From NCBI GenBank assembly GCA_963716135.1, contig OY970289.1:2232001-2296000 (forward strand): a DNA stretch of 64,000 bases, given 5' to 3'. The stretch is from CAVRAW01 sp963716135 (GTDB lineage: Bacteria; Planctomycetota; Planctomycetia; Pirellulales; JADZDJ01). The translations under genes and the position numbers were made by a program. Shown in pieces: positions 55,567 through 64,000 of this stretch. Under the pieces are notes generated by a model. The model had not been told where the DNA came from. It was given only the letters and a program-made list of their open reading frames with translations, and ran no database searches. The first letter of the stretch is position 1; the number at the start of each line of letters is the position of its first letter.

Positions 55567-57267
55567 ATGCCTATTCGCGGAATCGACGCCTTTCTCGAAT
55601 TGCTGCACTCGGCCGGCGTGCGGCATATCTTCGGCAACCCGGGCACGACCGAGCTGCCGCTGAATGATGCCTTGGTGGCCGACGAGCGATTCCGTTACAT
55701 CCTGGGCCTGCAAGAAGTGCCTGTCATGGGCATGGCCGACGGCTTCGCCATGGCATCGCGGTCGTTGGGAGTGGTGAACCTGCACATCTGCTGTGGCTTG
55801 GGCAATGCGATGGGCATGCTCTACAACGCCTACCGCGAAGGCACGCCGCTGTTGGTGACCGCCGGCCAGCAAGATCGTCGCCTGCAGTTTGAAGAACCGA
55901 TTCTGTGGGGCCGAATGGTCGAAGTCGTGCGCCCCTGGACGAAATTGGCGATCGAAGTGAACCGGGTGGAAGATTTGCCTTCCGCGACGCGCCGCCTCGT
56001 GCAGGCTGCGCTGACGCCGCCGACGGGCCCTGTGTTCATATCGCTGCCGGTCGACGTGCAGTTGGCACTTTCCGACGAGCTGGATTTATCGCCCATTCGC
56101 CTGCCCGATCGCCGCGTACGCCCGCCGCTGGAGGCTCTGCAACGCGCCGCCACAGTGCTATTCGGCGCAAAGAACGGCGCGATTCTCGTCGGCAGCCGAG
56201 TCCAAGAAGCCGATGCCGTTGAGGAGTTGGTGCGATTGGCCGAGCGATTGGGCATGCCGGTGATTTCCGAAAGCGGAACAACGCACGGTCGATTGGCTTT
56301 TCCTTGCGATCATCCACTTTACTCCCAGGGTTTGCCGCTGTGGGCGCCGGAAGTCTACCAGCGGCTCAAGCCGTACGACGTGCTGCTGGTGGTCGGCATG
56401 GATTTGCTGCGTCAGTACGTGTACCACGAGCCGCCGCAAGCAATTCCTGGGCACATACGCCTGGTGCACCTCGATGAGGATCCGTATCAACTGAACAAGA
56501 ACTATCCGCTGGAAGTCGGCTTGATCGGCGACACCAAAGCGGGCCTGGCGGAATTGGTCGGCGTCGTGGAACAGTTGATGACCCCCCAGCAGCGCCAGGC
56601 CGCTCAGCAGCGGACGCAGCGTTTTGCTGCCGAACACGCCGCCGCGGCGAAGGCGGCGCGCGAGGAAGCGCTGGCCCAGCGCGACCAGCGGCCAATGTCG
56701 CCCGGCGTATTTATGGAGGCCATCGCCCGAGCGCTCCCGCCCGACGTGGCGGTGATTGAAGAAGCGGTCACAACCACCAACACGATGCTCGAGCGCCTGG
56801 CGGCGTTAAAAAATACATCAGGATATTTCGGGCACCGCGGCTGGGCGCTGGGTTGGGGACTGGGCGTGTCGATCGGCGTCAAACTGGCCTGGCCCGATCG
56901 ACCGGTGCTGGCCATTCTGGGCGAGGGAGCGGCGCTGTACGGCATTCAAGGCCTTTGGTCCGCGGCGCATTACCATCTGCCGGTGACGTTCGTCATTCCC
57001 AACAACGCCCAATATCAAATTCTCAAGGTGGGCTCGGCCGGATTGCAATTGCCGCACGCGCTGAAGGGCAAATTCCACGGCATGGACCTGGTGGAACCGG
57101 AAATCGACATGGTTAGTTTGGCCCGCTCGCTGGGGGTCGATGCGGTGCGCATTGAAGAGCCGGAAGCACTGAGCGACGCGGTGCGAAAATCGCTCGCCGG
57201 CGACAAACCGCTGCTGATCGACGTGCCGATTTCCCGCGCCGTGCCGGAGCGGTTGAATTACGGATAA
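55567..57267 (+). CDS. Thiamine diphosphate-dependent decarboxylase-like enzyme
   Basis: ThDP enzyme of 566 residues, closest in pattern to benzoylformate decarboxylase/acetolactate synthase-like proteins. The PYR domain has RHIFGNPGTTELPLNDAL with the catalytic-type Glu in ILGLQEVPVMGMADGFAMAS; the Rossmann domain has VLLVVGMDLLRQYVYHEPP; the PP domain has LGWGLGVSIGVKLAWPDRPV and LGEGAALYGIQGLWSAAHYH ending VIPNN. The cofactor-metal motif, normally GDG, reads GEG (Glu453). The ATG at 55567 (MPIRGIDAFLELLHSAG) is preferred to one nine codons upstream. The substrate is unknown. Confidence 0.85.
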   Translation: MPIRGIDAFLELLHSAGVRHIFGNPGTTELPLNDALVADERFRYILGLQEVPVMGMADGFAMASRSLGVVNLHICCGLGNAMGMLYNAYREGTPLLVTAGQQDRRLQFEEPILWGRMVEVVRPWTKLAIEVNRVEDLPSATRRLVQAALTPPTGPVFISLPVDVQLALSDELDLSPIRLPDRRVRPPLEALQRAATVLFGAKNGAILVGSRVQEADAVEELVRLAERLGMPVISESGTTHGRLAFPCDHPLYSQGLPLWAPEVYQRLKPYDVLLVVGMDLLRQYVYHEPPQAIPGHIRLVHLDEDPYQLNKNYPLEVGLIGDTKAGLAELVGVVEQLMTPQQRQAAQQRTQRFAAEHAAAAKAAREEALAQRDQRPMSPGVFMEAIARALPPDVAVIEEAVTTTNTMLERLAALKNTSGYFGHRGWALGWGLGVSIGVKLAWPDRPVLAILGEGAALYGIQGLWSAAHYHLPVTFVIPNNAQYQILKVGSAGLQLPHALKGKFHGMDLVEPEIDMVSLARSLGVDAVRIEEPEALSDAVRKSLAGDKPLLIDVPISRAVPERLNYG

Positions 57268-57270
57268 CTA

Positions 57271-57345
57271 AGAGCAATGAACCATGAGCAATGAAGAACG
57301 GAGTTTCGAGCGTTCACTGTTCAATGTTCATAGTTCATCGTTCGG
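57271..57345. repeat. Heptad-unit inverted repeat, CAATGAA/TTCAATG family
   Basis: Left units AGAGCAA TGAACCA TGAGCAA TGAAGAA; right units TTCACTG TTCAATG TTCATAG TTCATCG. It fills the gap between the convergent ThDP-enzyme and HEAT-lipoprotein genes, and the HEAT gene stop codon (57337-57335) is part of the right arm. Confidence 0.85.
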
Positions 57346-57774
57346 TCGGTTTCTGCTTGTGCAGCATTTGCATCAGTTCGGGAATGGCCAATTGCGCCGG
57401 TTCGCCGATTTGGCCCAGGGCATGAGCCGCTTCTACGCGCACGTTTTCTTCCGAATCGCTCAACGTGCGGGTCAGCGATGGCACGGCGTCTTTGGCTTTA
57501 GCGCCCATGAAGGCCAAGGCGCGGCAGGCTTCGGTGCGCACCGAGGGATCGGGATCCGATAGCGCCTCGGAGAGCGGCTGCACCGCGGGGGTTCCGATGC
57601 GCCCAAGGCGTCGGATGCGGCGCCCTGTTGGGCATCCTGCTTCACGGTGGTGACCGCTTCGGCGTTGACGGGCGCTTCGAGCCTGGCGATGTCGAGCGAA
57701 CTTTCGCCGCTCGTGCAGCCGGCGAGCACCAGAAGTCCGAGAGTTGCAGCGGCAACCAATTCTTTGCGAATCAT
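57335..57774 (-). CDS. HEAT-repeat lipoprotein (one frameshift)
   Basis: Small lipoprotein of about 147 residues. The start 57774 (MIRKELVAAATLGLLVLAGC) is set by GGAG nine bases upstream and a lipobox LAGC. The mature region has EAVTTVKQDAQQGAASDALG, then the frame shifts near 57590 and continues as GTPAVQPLSEALSDPDPSVR with two HEAT units (EACRALAFMGAKAKDAVPSL; EAAHALGQIGEPAQLAIPEL). Adding one base at the GGGCGC junction joins LGRIGTPAVQP smoothly. HEAT lipoproteins of this kind are planctomycete-typical. The stop lies in the heptad repeat. Confidence 0.8.
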
Positions 57775-58050
57775 AATTCTCATCTCCAACAGCGTGGCTG
57801 CGCGGGAGCAGCTAGCAAAGTCGCCAGTTCCGTAAATCCGCTAAATTCTAGCACCTTCTGAGGCGCCGAAAGCTTCGCCGGGCCCGGTTTCCGGCTGTGT
57901 AACCGGCAGGTATGCCTGTACACTGGGAAGCCTGCGCGGCCTTTGCTGAACTAGCCAGTTTTGCGATGCGATTGCCGGCGGCGCAACGCGCCTATAATCG
58001 GAACAGCGTCGAGAAGTTGGCCACGGATGTTCTTCAGGAGCCTTCCATTC

Positions 58051-59457
58051 ATGCGAGTTCGATTTTGGATCGCACTGTTATTTACCGCAATCGTTGCTCA
58101 TCCCCTCTGCGCTGAGGATGGCTTTGTCAAGGAATCTGCCGCGCATGAAAGCGCCGCCTGCTTCCGATGCGCTGAAGCAATACGTCGAGAAGCCCGATGC
58201 CAGCTACCACTGGACGAAACGCCGCGAAGGCACGCTGGGCAAGGGAACCTACGTCGAACTCACGCTCACCTCGCAAACCTGGCGCGACATTGTCTGGAAA
58301 CACCAGTTGTTCATCTACAAGCCGTCGCAACTGAAGAAGGATGTCAGCGAAGCCATTTTGTACATCGACGGCGGAACATGGCGGGATTCGCTGGCGCAGC
58401 CCCCCGCGCCGGAAAAGAGAAGCTTCCTTCCGCGGCTCTGCTGATCGCCTCCGCGGCGGAAAGCGCCGAAGTGCCCGTGGCTGTGCTGCTGCAGGTGCCC
58501 GAGGAACCCATTTTCGACGGACTGCGCGAGGATGGAATTATCTCCTACACGTTCACCAAGTTTCTGGAAACCAGCGATCCGGAGTGGCCGGCGCTGTTGC
58601 CCATGGTGAAAAGCGCCGTGCGGGCGATGGACACCGTGCAAACGTATGCGCACGACCAGTGGCAGGTGGATATCCGGCACTTCCTTGTCACCGGCGCCTC
58701 CAAACGCGGCTGGACCACCTGGCTGACCGCGGCGGTGGACCCGCGAGTGAACGCCCTGGCCCCCATGGTCATCGACATGTTGAACATGGGACCGCAGATG
58801 GCGCTGCAACTGGTGTCGTTCGGCGGCTTTTCGGAGCGGATTCACAACTACACGGACAAGGGTTTGCAAAAGTTCCTGCTGACGCCGGGTGGCGGCGCAC
58901 TGCAGGCGATTGTCGATCCCTACAGTTACCGTGAACAGATTCGTCAGCCCAAGATCATCATGCTGGGCACGAACGATCCCTACTGGCCGGTGGACGCGCT
59001 GAACGTTTATTGGGACGGACTGGAGGGGCAGAAGTACATCATGTACGAACCCAACGGTCTGCACGGGCTGAAGAACTATCCGCGAATGATCGGCGATCTG
59101 ACCGCGCTATTGGACAGCGTGACCAGCGGCAAGCCGCTGCCGAAGGTGACCTGGAAATATGAAGACCGGGGGGACAGCGTGCGTCTATCGGTCACGAGCG
59201 AGTCGAAACCCGAATCGATGCAAGTGTGGACCACGACGGCCGACAGCCGCGATTTTCGCCAGTCGCATTGGGAATCGCAGGCCGTGCAAGCCGTCGCCGC
59301 CGGCGAAAACGACAACGATCCGACCTATGTGTTCGATCTGCCCAAGCCCGAGCATGGCTACAGTGCCGTGTTCGGCGACCTGGAATTCGCCGGCGAGAAA
59401 TTGCCGTTCTACTTGTGCACGCAAATCCACGTCGTGCAAGCCAAACCGCCGAAGTGA
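58051..59457 (+). CDS. PhoPQ-activated pathogenicity-related protein family hydrolase (two frameshifts)
   Basis: Exported alpha/beta-hydrolase-like protein of the PqaA family (PF10142). The signal MRVRFWIALLFTAIVAHPLC begins at 58051 (CAGGAG upstream). Residues from about 58130 to 58420 are in a different frame (ASDALKQYVEKPDASYHWTK; LYIDGGTWRDSLAQPPAPEK) while the rest is in the starting frame, so two opposite shifts leave an apparently open frame. The nucleophile elbow is FLVTGASKRGWTTWL, and later parts MLGTNDPYWPVDALNVYWDG and YEPNGLHGLKNYPRM hold the expected acid and His. The C-terminal 110 residues form a beta domain. About 469 residues. Confidence 0.88.
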   Translation: MRVRFWIALLFTAIVAHPLCAEDGFVKESAAHESAACFRCAEAIRREARCQLPLDETPRRHAGQGNLRRTHAHLANLARHCLETPVVHLQAVATEEGCQRSHFVHRRRNMAGFAGAAPRAGKEKLPSAALLIASAAESAEVPVAVLLQVPEEPIFDGLREDGIISYTFTKFLETSDPEWPALLPMVKSAVRAMDTVQTYAHDQWQVDIRHFLVTGASKRGWTTWLTAAVDPRVNALAPMVIDMLNMGPQMALQLVSFGGFSERIHNYTDKGLQKFLLTPGGGALQAIVDPYSYREQIRQPKIIMLGTNDPYWPVDALNVYWDGLEGQKYIMYEPNGLHGLKNYPRMIGDLTALLDSVTSGKPLPKVTWKYEDRGDSVRLSVTSESKPESMQVWTTTADSRDFRQSHWESQAVQAVAAGENDNDPTYVFDLPKPEHGYSAVFGDLEFAGEKLPFYLCTQIHVVQAKPPK

Positions 59458-59505
59458 CGCGGCTGGGAGTTTGCTACTGCTTGGAAACCTCAACTCTGAT
59501 TCCGC

Positions 59506-61036
59506 TCAGCGTGGGGTCGGCAGCAAGCCGAAGCATTTTTCGCAATTCAAATAGCCGTTGCCTTTACAAATGGGACAATCTTTCGTGCCCATCTTGTCGC
59601 GGTAAATACTTTTCTTAGTCACCGGGTCTTTGCCCACCACTTCCTTTCCCACCACGACGATCACTTTGCCGCTGTCGCACTCTGGGTTGGTGCACGGCAG
59701 CTTCCCGGCGCCGCGGCAGGCAAAGCACTGGCAATCCTCGATCCATTGAGCATGAATCCTCACTGTGCGATCGAGCTTTGCTTGCCCAAATCGCGGAAGG
59801 ACATTTGTCAGCTCCGGCGTCAAATCGCCAAAGGCCGGCGCCGGGGCGGGCAATAGGTATAACCAGCCGAACGTATCCAGGGCGATTGCCGGATCGCCGT
59901 TGGCGGCGCTGTTCAGCAAATCGACATAGGCATTCTTCACCGAGGGGGGCAACGTCAAAGCTTTCACGCCGTCCTGCTTCAGAATCCTGCGCAGGTTATG
60001 CGCCACCTCGGCGGATCGCGGAGCGACGGCGACCGCTGAGCGAAAGTTCTTCAGCGCCTCGGAGTGCTTTCCAAGCATCAGGCAGGCCAGCCCAAGATCG
60101 TTCAGTGCGCCGACATCGTCGGGACGGCGATGCAGGCAGTCGCTGAAGCACTCCTTGGCCTCCTGGTAGTTTTTCAATCCCAGTGCGTAGTGCACCCCCA
60201 AAAGGAACACGGCGGTGGTCGCTTCGGGATCGAGCTTCGCGGCTTTGGTCAGTCGGTCCAATGCTGACTGGTCGTTTTCGAGGCTCAGCAGCCCGGCCGC
60301 CTGGCTCAATAGCTCGTTTGCTTTTTCGCGCCTTCGGAGCGCGTCGCTGCGGGGCATCCAACCCTCGCCGAAGCGCACATAATCGTCGGCGGCCCGCTCT
60401 TCCCAACTCGACAACTGGGAACGGGCGGAGCTTCTAGTGTCGTCGGGCAGGCTGGTGTCAGCGATTGTGCCGTTTAGAAGCTGCAGCACGTCCCTTGCAG
60501 TGCGGGCCTTCCCTACGGCCTGCTGCAACTCGCCGACAGAAGCGATTCGAAGCGCGCCGGACTTGGCTGGGGAGTTTCGGCAATGGGGCTTTCCGTCGAT
60601 TGGCCGTCGCTGTTGGTTGATTGCTCGTCCGGAGAATCGACTGATGGACCGGCGGCGCCGGCTGCCGGCGATTTTGGAGCGCTCTCCAGGGGAACCGAAG
60701 CCACTTGCGGCACAGTTGCCATCGACGAAGCAACCTCTGACGGCGGATTCGCAGAAGGCCGCGGGGTCGCGGCCGGCAGGTCTGCAAACTTTGGCGATTT
60801 CGAGTCCGACTGTTTGGGCGCGGCTCTTTGGTTTGGCCAACCAACGTCGTTGCCCGCTTTTAACGCGGCCGCGCTGGCGCCTTCGACTGATCGGCGCTGT
60901 GCCAGATGCCCAGAAAATCGTACTGCGGGCCGAATTGGCAGAGAATGACATAGCCGAGCACCAGGCCGATTGGCCCGGCGCTGGCCTGAAACGCAATTCC
61001 GAGCCAGGAAGAAGATCTGCGGCGAACCTCGGACAT
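59506..61036 (-). CDS. Membrane-anchored TPR protein with CxxCxGxG zinc motifs (two frameshifts)
   Basis: The start at 61036 reads MSEVRRRSSSWLGIAFQASA followed by the hydrophobic GPIGLVLGYVILCQFGPQYD and FLGIWHS, then leaves frame near 60880. A Ser/Pro-rich linker continues in a second frame (SDSKSPKFADLPAATPRPSA), and near 60540 a third frame takes over (GELQQAVGKARTARDVLQLL). That part has TPR units (AVFLLGVHYALGLKNYQEAK; GALNDLGLACLMLGKHSEAL) and ends with DnaJ-type zinc motifs CQCFACRGAG, CTNPEC, CPICKGNG and CEKC. About 510 residues. Protein-protein contact at the membrane is implied; no specific role is known. Confidence 0.75.
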
Positions 61037-61399
61037 GAACGGGCCCCTTCCAAAGTGGATGCGTCAACCCATTTGGAGCGGCGTCATTCTAACTTTCGGC
61101 CCGGAAGCCGGCAATCAGTTGGTCGATGCGGGTCGAACCCAGCGAAAAGCGGCAGATGAGCGCAAAAAAATAGAGGGTTCTTGCTCGCCGGGACAAGAAC
61201 CCTCTCAATTGGCTGTCCGAAAACTGATTTTCATCGGAGTTCGGAGACCCACAGCCGTACAAAGCGTATCGGGCCGCGCGCCGCGTCCACTTTAGCGGTC
61301 GCCGCGGCTGCCCGCGCACACCGCACAACCTGACCAACCGTCACCGCGCACGCCGCAACACAAATTCCGGTCCGACGGCGCGCCGCACGAGAAATTTAC
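61037..61399. other. Spacer between asnS and the TPR gene
   Basis: About 360 bases on a run of minus-strand genes. It holds the asnS terminator (61163-61205); no other feature or gene is recognised. Confidence 0.5.
61163..61205 (-). terminator. Intrinsic terminator of asnS
   Basis: Perfect 12-bp arms AGAGGGTTCTTG (61172-61183) and CAAGAACCCTCT (61194-61205), loop of 10 bases. On the minus strand the stem is followed by A and seven T (the plus strand reads AAAAAAAT at 61164-61171). Confidence 0.93.
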
Positions 61400-62790
61400 T
61401 TAGAAATCTGCGCTGCCGGGCGTGCGTGGAAATGGAATCACGTCGCGGATGTTCCCCATGCCGGTCACAAATTGCAGCACGCGTTCCAGCCCCAGCCCGA
61501 AGCCGGAATGGGGCACCGTGCCGTAGCGCCGCAAATCGAGATACCACCAGTACGGCTCCGGGTTCAAACCTTGCTCTTTCATCCGCCCCTGGACCACGTC
61601 GAGCCGTTCCTCGCGCTGGCTGCCGCCGATGATCTCCCCCACGCCCGGCACCAGAATGTCCATCGCCCGCACGGTGCGGCCGTCATCGTTGACGCGCATG
61701 TAAAACGGCTTGATGGTGCGCGGATAGTCGAACAAGATCACCGGGCTTTTGAATTCCTGCTCGGTGAGCCACCGTTCGTGCTCGGCTTGCAGATCGTGTC
61801 CCCATTGGACTGGGAATTCAAATTTCTGGCCCGACTTCAACAATCGCTCGACCGCCTCGGTGTACGAGAGGCGCACAAATTGGCTGGCGACGATGTGCTC
61901 TATGGTGCCGCGCACCGTTTTATCCACGCGCTCGTGAAAGAACTGCATCTCTTCCGGGCAATGCTCCAGAACGTCGCGCAGAATGTGCTTGATGAACTCC
62001 TCGGCCAGTTGCATGTTGTCGGTTAGTTCGTAGAAGGCCATTTCCGGCTCGACCATCCAGAACTCGGCCAGGTGGCGCGAGGTGTTGGAGTTTTCCGCCC
62101 GAAAGGTCGGGCCAAACGTATAGATTTTGCCCAATCCGCAGGCGTAAGACTCGCCATTGAGTTGCCCGCTCACCGTGAGATAGGCTGGCGCTGGAAGAAA
62201 TCCTGGGCGTAGTCGATTGCGGCTTCGCGTTTGGGGATTTTGCCTAAATCGAGCGTGGTGACTTTGAACATCGCCCCGGCCCCTTCGCAATCGCTGGCGG
62301 TGATGATCGGCGTGTGCAGGTACAGGAAGCCGCGATCCTGAAAAAATTGATGGATCGCCCAGCTCATCCGGTTGCGCACGCGGGCGATGGCGCCGAACGT
62401 ATTGGTGCGCGGGCGCAAATGGGCGATGGTGCGCAGGAACTCGAACGAGTGACCTTTCTTCTGCAGCGGATAGCTTTCCGCATCGGCGCCGCCGTGCACG
62501 ACAACTTTCGACGCGGCGACTTCCGTCGTCTGGCCTTTTCCTTGCGAGGTCTTAACTTCGCCTTCGATCGTGACGCTCGAGCCGGCGGTGAGATGCTTGA
62601 TTTCGCTTTCGTAGTTCGGCAGCTTGCCGTCGGCGACGATCTGGATGTTGCCCTGACAGGAACCGTCGTTGAGTTCCAGAAACGAAAAGCCGCCCTTGCT
62701 GTCGCGCCGGGTGCGAATCCATCCCTGCAAGCGCACCTGCCGGCCTACGGCATCGGCTTTGCGGGCTTGCGCTACACTGATCGTATCCAC
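61400..62790 (-). CDS. asnS: Asparaginyl-tRNA synthetase (one frameshift)
   Basis: Class IIb synthetase. The OB-fold anticodon domain has VRLQGWIRTRRDSKGGFSFL, then RPRTNTFGAIARVRNRMSWA and the asparagine-binding ITASDCEGAGAMFKVT. The frame breaks near 62185 between DYAQDFFQ and APAYLTVSGQLNGE. Motif 2 FRAENSNTSRHLAEFWMVEP and motif 3 GFGLGLERVLQFVTG are intact, ending FPRTPGSADF. The start is GTG 62790: GGAGG lies five bases upstream, and an ATG at 62844 would add 18 non-family residues. About 463 residues joined. Such an essential gene is unlikely to be broken in the living cell, so the shift is probably a sequence error. Confidence 0.93.
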
Positions 62791-62795
62791 TGGTT

Positions 62796-62800
62796 CCTCC
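62796..62800 (-). promoter_or_regulatory. Shine-Dalgarno that sets a GTG start for asnS
   Basis: GGAGG on the minus strand, 5 bases before GTG 62790; no such site precedes the upstream ATG at 62844. Confidence 0.7.
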
Positions 62801-62862
62801 GTGTGAGCCGGGCTGTCCTCAGCCCGATTCCGGCGTGCGGACACGCCAGCTCCGATGCGCGG

Positions 62863-63915
62863 TCAATGGACGCCCTTCGCCGACAGCCAGCGTTCGGCAT
62901 CGAGCGCCGCCATGCAGCCGGTGCCGGCCGAGGTGATGGCCTGCTTGTAATAGTCGTCGGCCACGTCGCCGGCGGCGAACACTCCCTCCACGCTGGTGTC
63001 GGTCCGGAACGGTTTGCTCCACTTGATGTAGCCTTTGTCGGTGGTCGCCACCTGGCCTTTGAGGAATGCCGTGTTGGGCGTGTGGCCGATTGCCAGAAAC
63101 ACTCCGCTGGCGGCTTGCTCTTTGTCGCCTTGGTTCGTCGTGCTTTTCAGCCGAACTCCGGTCACGCCATCTTTGTCGTTTCCCAGCACTTCTCCCAGTT
63201 CACTATTCCAGGCCATTTCGATTTTTGGATTGCCCAGCGCCCGTTCCTGCATGATCATGCTGGCGCGTAGCTTGTCGCGGCGATGGACCATGTACACTTT
63301 CGAGGCGTACTTGGTCAGATAGGTCGCCTCTTCCACGGCGGAATCGCCGCCGCCGACCACGACCAGCGGTTTGTTGCGGAAGCGCGGCAGGGCGCCGTCG
63401 CACACGGCGCACGCGCTGACGCCGCGGTTTTTGTACGCCTCTTCCGAAGGCAGCCCCAGATAATTTGCCTTCGCACCCGTGGCGATGATCAGCGTGTGGG
63501 CTTCCTTCTGAATTGCTTCGCGCGAGCGGACGGTAAATGGCCGCTTTTTCAGATCGACTTCCACCACGTCGTCGGTGGTGATGCGCGTGCCGAAATTCAC
63601 GGCCTGCTGCCGCATCAATTCCATCAGCTCGGGACCGGTCACGGCGTGCTTTTCGTGCAGCACGTTCATGTACTGCAGGCGGTCGGCCGAGAGGGCCGTT
63701 TCGAGAAACTGCTTCAGGATGCCGGCGGGAAAACCGGCGTAGTTTTCCACCTCGGTCGTCAAGGCGAGCTGTCCCAGCGGCAAGGTGCCGTTGAGCCGGT
63801 TCTCCTCGGTGATCGCTCCTTCGAAAACCAGCGGCTGCAGTTCCGCCCGAGCGGCGTAGATAGCCGCCGACCAGGCAGCGGGCCCGCTGCCGATGATGAT
63901 CACTTTTTCCGCCAC
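62863..63915 (-). CDS. trxB: Thioredoxin-disulfide reductase
   Basis: Low-molecular-weight flavoenzyme that reduces thioredoxin with NADPH. The FAD site is IIGSGPAAWSAAIYAARAEL, the redox pair is SACAVCDGALP (Cys-Ala-Val-Cys), the NADPH site is VVVGGGDSAVEEATYL with MVHRRDKLRAS, and the C-terminal FAD contact is GVFAAGDVADDYYKQAITSA. The length of 350 residues is slightly above the usual 320, through small insertions. The gene is intact and 72 bases upstream of asnS on the same strand; redox and translation genes here are probably only loosely linked. Confidence 0.96.
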   Translation of the reverse strand: MAEKVIIIGSGPAAWSAAIYAARAELQPLVFEGAITEENRLNGTLPLGQLALTTEVENYAGFPAGILKQFLETALSADRLQYMNVLHEKHAVTGPELMELMRQQAVNFGTRITTDDVVEVDLKKRPFTVRSREAIQKEAHTLIIATGAKANYLGLPSEEAYKNRGVSACAVCDGALPRFRNKPLVVVGGGDSAVEEATYLTKYASKVYMVHRRDKLRASMIMQERALGNPKIEMAWNSELGEVLGNDKDGVTGVRLKSTTNQGDKEQAASGVFLAIGHTPNTAFLKGQVATTDKGYIKWSKPFRTDTSVEGVFAAGDVADDYYKQAITSAGTGCMAALDAERWLSAKGVH

Positions 63916-63948
63916 GATTTGCTCCTTTGTCGATGTTCGAAATTTACC

Positions 63949-63973
63949 GCCGAGGCGCCGAGACGCGGAGAAG
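63949..63973. repeat. Short degenerate direct repeat upstream of trxB
   Basis: CCGCCGAGGCGCCGAGACGCGGAGA contains CGCCGAGGCG and a related CCGAGACGCGGAG. It resembles in style the CCGCAGAGGTCGCAGAG element beside the GxxExxY gene. It is short and may be incidental; the window ends 27 bases later. Confidence 0.35.
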
Positions 63974-64000
63974 ACAATTGAAGTTGATTCAAGCCGGCAA

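Noticed and set aside
1..64000. Insertion sequences, prophage, tRNA or rRNA genes
   Set aside because: No transposase, integrase, phage structural gene, tRNA cloverleaf or rRNA sequence was recognised by reading.

Overview
The window looks like ordinary chromosome of a GC-rich planctomycete, probably a Pirellulales-type member of the Planctomycetota. Several marker families typical of that phylum support this: two DUF1559 prepilin-like proteins, PEP-CTERM sorted exoproteins (one with dockerin-like repeats), a TIGR03790 family protein, short planctomycete-type lipoproteins, a gingipain-like C25 peptidase and a GxxExxY protein. I see no rRNA, tRNA, CRISPR array, prophage or insertion sequence.

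Layout. 1-4.3 kb: the end of a polysaccharide locus (two GT4 glycosyltransferases and an asparagine synthase-type amidotransferase). 4.5-11.9 kb: secreted or surface proteins (trypsin-like PEP-CTERM protein, two DUF1559 proteins, TIGR03790 protein) plus tadA. 12-17.6 kb: nucleotide-sugar enzymes (WbpA-like dehydrogenase, UDP-glucuronate decarboxylase-like enzyme), EF-hand, VanZ-like and MgtE-like proteins. 17.6-25.6 kb: envelope core (ftsH, dxr, rseP, lpxD, lpxI). 25.6-30.4 kb: a lipoprotein, a sensor-less sigma-54 activator, a receiver-like protein, two small proteins and a PEP-CTERM protein. 30.5-39 kb: AsmA-like protein, C25 peptidase, Coa1-like and PGPGW membrane proteins, a repeat-bearing unknown protein, GxxExxY, prfB with its programmed frameshift, and two tandem secreted paralogues. 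39-52.8 kb: nitrogen assimilation (glnA, LysR regulator, gltB, gltD) interrupted by a CgeB-like glycosyltransferase, a DUF268 protein and a flippase. 53-64 kb: response regulator, GT10 transferase, cysteine-rich lipoprotein, ThDP enzyme, HEAT lipoprotein, PhoPQ-activated-type hydrolase, TPR/zinc-motif protein, asnS and trxB.

How the parts connect. glnA makes glutamine and gltBD turns it into glutamate. A near-consensus sigma-54 (-24/-12) promoter lies upstream of glnA, and a sigma-54 activator is encoded in the same window, though nothing shows that this activator serves glnA. The dxr-rseP-lpxD order matches the envelope cluster of other Gram-negative bacteria and implies lipid A synthesis. 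The nucleotide-sugar enzymes, glycosyltransferases and flippase fit export of a surface polysaccharide.

Two window-wide patterns need attention. First, about twenty single-base frameshifts break otherwise well-conserved genes, including housekeeping genes such as asnS and rseP. Several fall on short homopolymers, so I treat them as probable sequence indels rather than gene decay and give each gene its full span. Second, seven spacers are built from degenerate 7-nt units, most arranged as inverted arms next to stop codons. This repeat class, with unit sequence differing between loci but period constant, is the least explained structure here.
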